NCBI GenBank assembly: GCA_003153335.1
Contig: PLYG01000542.1
Span: 1 to 5,455, forward strand
Source of the DNA: Betaproteobacteria bacterium
GTDB lineage: Bacteria > Pseudomonadota > Gammaproteobacteria > Burkholderiales > Casimicrobiaceae
Length of the DNA: 5,455 bases
Direction: 5' to 3'
The notes under the pieces: generated by a model
Databases searched by the model: none
What the model was told of the DNA's origin: nothing
Seen by the model: only the letters and a program-made list of their open reading frames with translations
Made by a program: the position numbers and the translations under genes
In this document: piece after piece, positions 1 through 4,938 of the stretch
Position numbering within the stretch: position 1 is the first letter of the stretch
Layout of the letters: each line of letters begins with the position of its first letter

Positions 1-1529
1 GCCCTGGCTTTGGACTTGCCGGAACCGGCGCTGACCCCCTCGTGCAATCGCAGCCTGTGCCCGGCGGCGACGGAATTTCCCGACAGTCCGTTGCGCCGCT
101 TCAGCTCCGCCGCAGTGACGCCATAGCGGTGCGCGATGGCCACCAGCCTCTCGCCGCGGCGTACGCGATGCCAGCCTGGACCATCGTCCGGCGCATCCTT
201 GAAAATCGCGGCGGGAATCCGTTCCGCCGGCGCTTCGCCGCCGCGGGCGGGGACCAGCAGCGTGTAGCCAGGAACGATTTTCTTGCGGCCGGTCAGACCA
301 TTGACGCGCGTGAGTTCGTCGACGTCGATGCCGAACCTTGGCGCAACCTGATCGAGCCGCTCGCCGGTCTTGAGTTGATACGGCCGCCAGCTCACCAGGG
401 GTAACTTGTACGCATCCAGATTGATGACAAAAGACTCGGCCTTGTCGTACGGCAGCGTAATCCGCTGCTCGCCCCCTCCTCCGGCCATCACGGGGCGGTT
501 ATGCGCGGGGTTGAGGGTTTTAAACTCCTCGATCGGCATGTCCGCCAGACGCGCGGCCAGCGCGATGTCGATCTGGCGCGCGGTCATGACCGTTGTGAAG
601 TAAGGAAGATCCGGCACCTCCGGCAAACCAAGCCCGAACTTTTCCGGCGCCATGATCAGATTCTTGACTGCCTGCAGCTTGGGCAGGTAGTTGCGCGTCT
701 CGGTGGGAATTTTCAGGCTGGCGTAATCGGTCGGCTTGTGCTTCGCGCGGTTGCGGTTGATCGCCCGCTGGACCGCGCCTTCGCCCCAGTTATAGGAGGC
801 GAGTGCCAATTGCCAGTCGCCAAACATCTGATACAGCCTTTGGAGATAGTCGAGCGCGCTGCCCGTGGCCACGGTCACGTCGCGGCGATTGTCCAGCCAC
901 CAGTTCTGCTGCAAGCCGTAAATCTTTCCGGTCGCTGGAACAAACTGCCAGATTCCGGAGGCGCGGGCGCGAGAAAGCGCTGTGGGGTTATAGGCGGACT
1001 CGATAATAGGCAGTAGCGCGATTTCCAGCGGCATGCCCCGGCGTTCGATTTCGGCAGTGATGAAATAAAGATAGCGCTTGCCGCGCTCATTGATGCGCTG
1101 CCAGTATTCCGGACGCACCGCATAAAAATTCTCCCATTTCCTGACCAGAGGATCATCGATTTCGGGAAGTTTGAAACCTGCGCGGATGCGTTCCCAGACA
1201 TTGGCGTAAGCAGGTGGCGAGAGCAGACCCGCTGCAGCGTACTCATCGGCCAGCGGCGGTGGTTCGAGAGATGTAATGGATTCATCTGCGGTCGGGGCGA
1301 TACCCAATGCCGCTGCCGCGGCTAGGGGCAATGCAACGGGCGCCGATGGTGCGGGCGCGGGCTCGACGATCGACTCAATTGCCGTTTCGATCACGGGGGA
1401 TTCGGGAATCGTCGGGGGCGGGGCCGCAGCTGTCGCCGGCGGCTCCTTCGATGGATTGCTCGTCTGCATCTGGGCACACGAAACAATTCCGCAAATCGCG
1501 ATCAACGCGATGGCGCGTAGCAACAGCAA
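1..1529 (-). CDS. mltD: MltD-type membrane-bound lytic murein transglycosylase D, lipoprotein with LysM domains (C-terminus beyond window)
   Basis: Cleaves the MurNAc-GlcNAc bond of peptidoglycan to leave 1,6-anhydro ends, working in the periplasm, probably anchored to the outer membrane. I translated 509 residues. Residues 1-18 are a short basic/hydrophobic signal ending in IVSC, a lipobox with Cys18 as the acylation site. Residues 19-110 are an Ala/Pro-rich linker. The SLT domain spans about 150-290: catalytic Glu177 in ESAYNP, GIWQFVPATG (192-201), NRRD (214-217), SYNWGEG (245-251) and ETRNYLPK (277-284). A degenerate LysM-like segment follows at about 310-360, then two clear LysM repeats at 384-427 and 453-496. 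E. coli MltD has 452 residues (from memory), so this protein is longer, mainly because of the linker. TTG is chosen because an in-frame stop (TAA, 1562-1560) lies just upstream, no ATG or GTG comes before the signal peptide, and a strong Shine-Dalgarno precedes it. The reading frame is still open at the left edge. Confidence 0.94.
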   Translation of the reverse strand, partial: MLLLRAIALIAICGIVSCAQMQTSNPSKEPPATAAAPPPTIPESPVIETAIESIVEPAPAPSAPVALPLAAAAALGIAPTADESITSLEPPPLADEYAAAGLLSPPAYANVWERIRAGFKLPEIDDPLVRKWENFYAVRPEYWQRINERGKRYLYFITAEIERRGMPLEIALLPIIESAYNPTALSRARASGIWQFVPATGKIYGLQQNWWLDNRRDVTVATGSALDYLQRLYQMFGDWQLALASYNWGEGAVQRAINRNRAKHKPTDYASLKIPTETRNYLPKLQAVKNLIMAPEKFGLGLPEVPDLPYFTTVMTARQIDIALAARLADMPIEEFKTLNPAHNRPVMAGGGGEQRITLPYDKAESFVINLDAYKLPLVSWRPYQLKTGERLDQVAPRFGIDVDELTRVNGLTGRKKIVPGYTLLVPARGGEAPAERIPAAIFKDAPDDGPGWHRVRRGERLVAIAHRYGVTAAELKRRNGLSGNSVAAGHRLRLHEGVSAGSGKSKAR

Positions 1530-1535
1530 ATGGTG

Positions 1536-1543
1536 CTCCCTCC
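1536..1543 (-). promoter_or_regulatory. Ribosome binding site of mltD
   Basis: On the minus strand the sequence reads GGAGGGAG, ending six bases before the TTG codon at 1529. This near-perfect Shine-Dalgarno decides in favour of the TTG start, since no other start codon lies between it and the in-frame upstream stop. Confidence 0.85.
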
Positions 1544-1556
1544 GGAAAGTGGTGCG

Positions 1557-1585
1557 ATCTTAACTACCGGACTCAAACTGGTCAA
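1557..1585 (-). promoter_or_regulatory. Sigma-70 type promoter for mltD
   Basis: On the minus strand, a -35 hexamer TTGACC (1585-1580, five of six consensus bases) is separated by 17 bases from a -10 hexamer TAAGAT (1562-1557, four of six). Transcription would begin near 1550, giving a leader of only about 20 bases that still contains the GGAGGGAG ribosome binding site. The -10 overlaps the in-frame stop upstream of mltD, so the layout is self-consistent. It is inferred from sequence only. Confidence 0.6.
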
Positions 1586-1803
1586 GGCGCGTTCGTTCCG
1601 TTTGGCCGTTCGTGCCAGGAGCATTGTGCGGACGTCGTTGGCAACAGCAGTCGTGCGCCGTCTTGCTTATACCATTGATACGTCCCAGCCGCAGGGCGCT
1701 TCATGGCTACATAGCGGTGGCCGGTGCCAGCCCGGAATTGAGGATTGCCAACCGCTGCATCAGCGCCTCTTTGCTACAGCCCCAAATAGTTGTCCTGAGC
1801 TGC

Positions 1804-1808
1804 AAGGA
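1804..1808 (+). promoter_or_regulatory. Ribosome binding site of the YafS-like gene
   Basis: AAGGA lies seven bases upstream of the ATG at 1816, a normal spacing. It favours 1816 over the in-frame ATG at 1825 and over the far upstream ATG at 1612, which would add 68 residues with no family resemblance. Confidence 0.55.
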
Positions 1809-1815
1809 TGGGATA

Positions 1816-2616
1816 ATGTGCCTTATGGCCTTTACTAACGATACCGGCGATCTATCGCCCCATCAACTTGCAGACTGGCTTCTCACCCCGCTTGGGGCAT
1901 ACTTGCTCAAGCAGGAAACGGCGTACTTCGAGACCGCAATCGCCGATATTTTTGGATTTCATGCGCTGCAGATCGGACTGCCGGCGCATGATTTTCTGAG
2001 CGGCTCGCGCATCACTGCCAAGCACATGCTCGATCTCGAAGAGCCGGCTCATCTCTTCGCGGACCCCGCGTATCTCCCCTTTGCTGAAAACAGCCTTGAT
2101 CTGGTCATCCTGCCGCACGTGCTCGAGTTCACCGACAACCCGCATCCGATCCTGCGCGAGGCATACCGCGTGCTGCGGCCGGAGGGGCAGGTCGTACTCT
2201 CGGGCTTCAATCCGGTCAGTCTGTGGGGCGTCAAACGCTATTTCGGACGCGAACAGACGCAGCCCTGGAACGGCGACTTTGTCGGTCTGTACCGGATGAA
2301 GGACTGGCTGTCGTTGCTCGGTTTTGAAGTCATCGGTGGCAAGCTCGACTGCTACGTGCCCCCCTGTGCATCCGAAAAGTGGCTTGCCCGCTGCCGGTTT
2401 TTCGAAGCGGCGGGCGACCGCTGGTGGCCGATCGCCGGCGGCGTGTATTTTCTCCAGGCGGTAAAACGCATGGCCGGGCTGCGACTGATTACGCCAGCCT
2501 GGCAACAGCGCTCAAAACGCAAAAAGGCGTTTGCGACTGTCGCGCGCAAAGAGCCGCGCGCCCATGGCTCGAGTGCGCCGGAGCCGGCCGAGAACCATCG
2601 CGCGATGGTCCCGTGA
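1816..2616 (+). CDS. yafS: YafS-like class I methyltransferase-fold protein
   Basis: A 266-residue protein resembling E. coli YafS (comparison from memory), which has no established substrate. Residues 84-125 look like the second half of a Methyltransf_11 domain: ADPAYLPFAENSLDLVILPHVLEF (82-105), then HPILREAYRVLRPEGQVVLSGFNP (110-133), the usual motif II/III layout. DWLSLLGFEV (163-172) also matches the family. The glycine-rich SAM motif I is not canonical: the expected place reads LQIGLPAHDF (51-60) instead of a GxGxG loop, so SAM binding is uncertain. The C-terminus (231-266) is basic and apparently disordered. The gene is divergent from mltD and its TGA shares a base with the rnhA start codon, so the two are probably cotranscribed. 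No convincing promoter was found in 1586-1815. Start chosen at 1816 because of AAGGA upstream; 1825 is possible. I am sure of the fold, less sure of activity. Confidence 0.85.
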   Translation: MCLMAFTNDTGDLSPHQLADWLLTPLGAYLLKQETAYFETAIADIFGFHALQIGLPAHDFLSGSRITAKHMLDLEEPAHLFADPAYLPFAENSLDLVILPHVLEFTDNPHPILREAYRVLRPEGQVVLSGFNPVSLWGVKRYFGREQTQPWNGDFVGLYRMKDWLSLLGFEVIGGKLDCYVPPCASEKWLARCRFFEAAGDRWWPIAGGVYFLQAVKRMAGLRLITPAWQQRSKRKKAFATVARKEPRAHGSSAPEPAENHRAMVP

Positions 2617-3050
2617 TGGCGGCCCCGGTCACTATTTACACCGACGGCGCATGCAAAGGCAATCCCGGCCCCGGCGGCTGGGGCGCGTTGCTTCAGCGCG
2701 GCAATGTCGAAAGGGAATTGTTCGGCGGCGAAGCGCTGACCACCAACAACCGGATGGAACTCACGGCCGTCATTGAGGCCCTTGGCGCGCTCAAGCAGCC
2801 GAGCGACGTTTCCCTTTACACGGATTCCCAGTATGTTCGGCAGGGCATCATGACGTGGATCCACAACTGGAAAAAAAACGGCTGGAAGACCAGTGATCGA
2901 AAGCCGGTAAAGAACGCCGATCTCTGGCAGACGCTTGACCAGCTGGCCGCGAGCCATCGAATCGCATGGCATTGGGTCAAAGGCCACGCCGACAATCCGG
3001 GCAACCTAAGAGCCGATGCGCTCGCGAATCGGGGCGTGCCTTCGTCGTGA
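2616..3050 (+). CDS. rnhA: Ribonuclease HI
   Basis: Metal-dependent endonuclease that cuts the RNA strand of RNA-DNA hybrids in the cytoplasm, removing R-loops and helping clear primers. The 144-residue product has the full active site at E. coli numbering: Asp10 in IYTDGACKGNPGPGGWG, Glu48 in NNRMELTAVIEAL, Asp70 in LYTDSQYV, His124 in WVKGH and Asp134 in RADALA. The Trp/Lys-rich basic protrusion (handle) is at about 81-101, WIHNWKKNGWKTSD and following. It is slightly shorter than the 155-residue E. coli enzyme because of a short tail after Asn138. The start overlaps the upstream stop as TGATG and has no good Shine-Dalgarno of its own, so translation is probably coupled to the YafS-like gene. 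In E. coli dnaQ lies next to rnhA; here a repeat element and a monooxygenase gene follow instead. Confidence 0.97.
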   Translation: MAAPVTIYTDGACKGNPGPGGWGALLQRGNVERELFGGEALTTNNRMELTAVIEALGALKQPSDVSLYTDSQYVRQGIMTWIHNWKKNGWKTSDRKPVKNADLWQTLDQLAASHRIAWHWVKGHADNPGNLRADALANRGVPSS

Positions 3051-3122
3051 ATTGCGCGCGTGCCACGCTGCTGCTGTTCAATTACTGAGCATAACGGAAA
3101 CGCATGACGTCAAAACACCATA

Positions 3123-3204
3123 CATCGTCGTCCCCGCGAAGTCGGGGACCCAGCGGCGTTCGCCGAAAGACGCTGCATGCCCGCCTTTGCGGGAACGACA
3201 AACG
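3123..3204. repeat. REP/MITE-like palindromic repeat element
   Basis: The interval between the convergent rnhA and monooxygenase genes holds a short structured element. The left end contains a perfect 7-bp hairpin, GTCCCCG (3130-3136) with CGGGGAC (3143-3149). The right end has CCCGC (3180-3184) with GCGGG (3189-3193). The outer ends are inverted copies: GTCGTCCCCGC (3127-3137) against GCGGGAACGAC (3189-3199), 10 of 11 pairs. The centre also folds: CAGCG (3151-3155) with CGCTG (3171-3175), and GGCG-TT-CGCC (3155-3164). From memory, the GTCGTCCCCGCGAA...GCGGGAACGAC style matches a dispersed intergenic repeat common in Proteobacterial genomes. No second copy was noticed in the window. There is no T-tract after either stem, so it is not a classic intrinsic terminator, although it may protect or limit the converging transcripts. 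Confidence 0.65.
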
Positions 3205-3244
3205 ATTTGCGGCAATTGTCATTCATTTCGGTAAACACCAATAG

Positions 3245-4492
3245 CTACTCGAGTTTCAGGTTACCGCGCAACAAGCCAGTGTTGGTCCCCGTGAGCGTCG
3301 AGAGCATTTGCCCGCGCGCTCCCGGCATATGGCAGGCGACCCCCATGAACATGTCTCGCAACAACGGCAGCAGCCTGGCGTCTGACTGAAAGACCGGCGT
3401 GAGCAGGCTGCTGGCCCACTGGTAATAGTTGAGGTGAGCGCGACGGGCGCGACTGTAAGCGGCGAGCGCAGTGGGGATGTCAGAGTGCATATTGAGGCAC
3501 CGGGCCAGCACTGCTGCATCGACCAGTGCCAGGTTGGCGCCCTGCCCGAGTTGCGGGCTCGTTGCATGGGCGGCATCGCCAATCACGACCACTCGCCGGT
3601 GATGCCAGGGGAACATGCGCACATCGGCGTAAGTGGCGAAAATGAGCTGGTCGAAGTCGGCGATCTGCCCGGTGAGCGGCTCGGCTTCCGGTGCAAGCGC
3701 AAGCACCTCCTCCTTCCACGCGCGCAGTCCGCGCGCCCGCAGCAGCGCTTCATCGACGCGCCGGACGCTCCAGAACAGCGTGACGAACGGCATCGCGGCG
3801 GTCGCGGAGGCGGCCAGACGGCCCACTGGCATGATCCCCAGCATCCGTGAGGCGTGTTGATACGTCTGCCGCAGCATGCCATCGTACCGCCGCTCCGGAT
3901 CACGCACGATCGTCCACCAGGCGCCCCATGGATAGACAGCGATTTCATGCGGAATGGCGACTTGCGACCGCAATTGCGAAAATGTCCCGTCCGCGATCAC
4001 GGCGAGGTCGAATTGTTCCCCGGCTTCCACCGAACGCTGGCGGACGATTACATGCTCACTCGCCTGCTCCACCAGGTCGACCTCCGAGCCCAGGCGAAGC
4101 GTGACGCCCGTCGCCTGGACGGCGGACCACAGCGCACTGGACAGTGCGCCGCGATGAATCCCGATGCCGTGCACGCCGAGTCCGGCGTCCGCATAGTGCA
4201 GGTCCAGAACTATTCGCCCCACCGGCGTGGTTCCCAGCAGGCGCTCGATCCGGGCGCCGCTGGCGCGAATCTGCGCCGCGAGTCCAAGCCGTTCCAGTAC
4301 GTACAAGCCGGTGGGCTGGAGGAGCAGTCCGGCCCCGACCGGACTGAGCACCGCAACGCGTTCGAAGAGCGTGACGCGATGTCCCGCGCGCGCCAGCAGC
4401 AACGCTGTGGCCATGCCGGCCGTGCCGGCGCCGATGACGGCTGCCGTGTGCGGGCACGACGCAACTGAATCGGCAAACAGCGGTGCGGACAT
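3245..4492 (-). CDS. Class A FAD-dependent monooxygenase (UbiH/PHBH-like fold), substrate unknown
   Basis: A 415-residue flavoprotein expected to hydroxylate an aromatic or related ring using NAD(P)H and O2 in the cytoplasm. The FAD-binding Rossmann motif is VIGAGTAGMATALLLARAGH (19-38), with Glu44 ending the second strand. The DG motif is ADGTFSQLR (167-175), and the GD motif is GDAAHATSPQLGQGAN (305-320), so the three class A signatures are in order. The C-terminal region (about 340-415) is helical and carries LLTPVFQSD (363-371), which I recall from uncharacterised members of this family. The start at 4492 is chosen because 17-18 residues before the Rossmann strand is normal. The frame stays open to an ATG at 4600, which would add 36 residues without family features, and the Shine-Dalgarno at 4492 is weak. 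It is a single gene, convergent with rnhA and divergent from kdp, so context gives no substrate. A ubiquinone-pathway hydroxylase is possible but not supported. Confidence 0.9.
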   Translation of the reverse strand: MSAPLFADSVASCPHTAAVIGAGTAGMATALLLARAGHRVTLFERVAVLSPVGAGLLLQPTGLYVLERLGLAAQIRASGARIERLLGTTPVGRIVLDLHYADAGLGVHGIGIHRGALSSALWSAVQATGVTLRLGSEVDLVEQASEHVIVRQRSVEAGEQFDLAVIADGTFSQLRSQVAIPHEIAVYPWGAWWTIVRDPERRYDGMLRQTYQHASRMLGIMPVGRLAASATAAMPFVTLFWSVRRVDEALLRARGLRAWKEEVLALAPEAEPLTGQIADFDQLIFATYADVRMFPWHHRRVVVIGDAAHATSPQLGQGANLALVDAAVLARCLNMHSDIPTALAAYSRARRAHLNYYQWASSLLTPVFQSDARLLPLLRDMFMGVACHMPGARGQMLSTLTGTNTGLLRGNLKLE

Positions 4493-4540
4493 CCGGCCAT
4501 TATGGCACCGGCAAGATTGTGCCGTTTTTCGAGGATTGGG

Positions 4541-4554
4541 TTGCGTTTTCGCAA
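4541..4554. repeat. Short inverted repeat between the monooxygenase and kdp genes
   Basis: TTGCG and CGCAA flank a four-base TTTT spacer. It lies 49 bases upstream of the chosen monooxygenase start, where an operator could sit. It is short enough to be chance and no regulator gene is visible in the window. Confidence 0.25.
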
Positions 4555-4659
4555 ACGACAACCGCTGTGTTCCGAGCAAACTCCTCTGTGGGCTGCGCAA
4601 AGTTAGTGCGTCGCATATCGGGCATCACATATCTTCACTTTGCGCCCCTACCGTGGTTT

Positions 4660-4677
4660 TTTACACGGCATTTACAC
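4660..4677 (+). promoter_or_regulatory. Putative KdpE operator of the kdp operon
   Basis: Two identical heptamers TTTACAC (4660-4666 and 4671-4677) form a direct repeat with an 11-base period and a four-base GGCA spacer. The E. coli kdp operator bound by phospho-KdpE, as I recall it, is TTTATAC-TTTT-TTTACAC with the same period. It lies 82 bases before the first gene of the operon. The second heptamer also contains TTTACA, five of six bases of a -35 hexamer; 17 bases downstream is only a weak TACGGT (4694-4699), so the promoter position is not resolved. Confidence 0.6.
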
Positions 4678-4691
4678 AGGGCCGTCGAGTC

Positions 4692-4709
4692 TTTACGGTA
4701 CCTTTAGAC
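4692..4709 (+). promoter_or_regulatory. Possible second, degenerate KdpE half-site pair
   Basis: TTTACGG (4692-4698) and TTTAGAC (4703-4709) repeat the TTTACAC pattern with two mismatches and one mismatch, again with an 11-base period. The distance from the upstream pair's second copy is 21 bases, about two helical turns, so all four copies would face the same side of the DNA. The overlap with the likely promoter region means it may instead be a core promoter element. Confidence 0.35.
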
Positions 4710-4749
4710 GAGTCGGCGTAGTCTTGCGGGCACTAAATCAAGCCTGAGC

Positions 4750-4757
4750 GAGGGTGA
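4750..4757 (+). promoter_or_regulatory. Ribosome binding site of the first kdp-operon ORF
   Basis: GAGGGTGA lies just ahead of the ATG at 4760, with five bases between the GAGGG core and the start codon. It supports translation of the 30-codon ORF, which might otherwise be dismissed as too short. Confidence 0.6.
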
Positions 4758-4759
4758 TT

Positions 4760-4852
4760 ATGGACATCGTATATATCGTTGCGATCGTGGCGTTCCTGCT
4801 GGTGACCTGCGCGTTTGCCGCGGGCTGCGACAAGCTGGGGAGAAAACAATGA
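4760..4852 (+). CDS. Small single-helix membrane peptide ahead of kdpF
   Basis: A 30-residue peptide. Residues 3-22 are almost wholly hydrophobic (IVYIVAIVAFLLVTCAFAAG), followed by a short polar, basic end CDKLGRKQ, which predicts one transmembrane helix with a cytoplasmic C-terminus. It has a good Shine-Dalgarno and its TGA overlaps the kdpF start as ATGA, so it is the first gene of the kdp operon and probably translationally coupled to it. Its length and layout resemble KdpF, the peptide that stabilises the KdpABC complex, but the sequence is different, notably lacking the acidic tail. I recall similar short hypothetical ORFs ahead of kdpF in other Proteobacteria but know of no assigned function. 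A role as an accessory subunit or regulator of the Kdp pump is inferred from position only. Cys17 and Cys23 are present; a lipoprotein is unlikely because there is no mature part. Confidence 0.72.
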   Translation: MDIVYIVAIVAFLLVTCAFAAGCDKLGRKQ

Positions 4853-4938
4853 ATACCTTCTATGTCATCGGCGCGGTGGTCTCCACCGCGCTGCTGGTTT
4901 ATCTGATCGTCGCATTGCTGAAAGCGGAGGATCTATGA
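4849..4938 (+). CDS. kdpF: Potassium-transporting ATPase KdpF subunit
   Basis: A 29-residue inner-membrane peptide, the same length as E. coli KdpF, which sits at the lipid-facing side of KdpA and stabilises the KdpFABC complex. One transmembrane helix spans about 4-24, and the tail LVYLIVALLKAEDL (16-29) matches the KdpF ending pattern (YL..AL..AE). GGGGAG (4837-4842) gives a ribosome binding site with six bases of spacing. The start overlaps the upstream small ORF by four bases, and its TGA overlaps the kdpA ATG by four bases, so the three are translated as a chain. Confidence 0.92.
   Translation: MNTFYVIGAVVSTALLVYLIVALLKAEDL

Noticed and set aside
1793..1808. Small hairpin (TCCT with AGGA) that could hide the ribosome binding site of the YafS-like gene
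   Set aside because: Only four base pairs, so it would not be stable enough to act as a switch.
1612..1815. 68-residue N-terminal extension of the YafS-like protein from an ATG at 1612
   Set aside because: The extension has no family similarity and the AAGGA site supports the ATG at 1816.
1586..1815. Sigma-70 promoter for the YafS-like gene, e.g. TTGATA at 1675-1680 or TTGCCA at 1745-1750
   Set aside because: Each -35 candidate lacks a convincing -10 at 16-18 bases; a promoter is expected here but cannot be placed.
1852..2505. Minus-strand reading frame of 217 codons opposite the YafS-like gene
   Set aside because: The plus strand encodes a recognisable family in the same interval; the minus-strand product has no motif and no ribosome binding site that I could see.
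3105..3112. Eight-base palindrome TGACGTCA as an operator or attachment site
   Set aside because: Such short palindromes occur by chance, it lies after the end of rnhA, and no regulator or integrase is nearby.
3130..3149. Intrinsic terminator after rnhA
   Set aside because: The stem is strong but is followed by CCAGCGG rather than a run of T, and it belongs to the larger palindromic element.
4493..4600. 36-residue N-terminal extension of the monooxygenase from an ATG at 4600
   Set aside because: The extra residues have no flavoprotein features, are basic and Ser/Gln-rich, and the Rossmann strand already begins at a normal distance from the ATG at 4492. The case is not closed, because the ribosome binding site at 4492 is weak.
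4227..4721. Long plus-strand reading frame of 164 codons opposite the monooxygenase start and across the kdp upstream region
   Set aside because: It is Arg/Ser/Pro-rich shadow translation of a well-supported minus-strand gene, shows no domain and would cover the putative KdpE operator.
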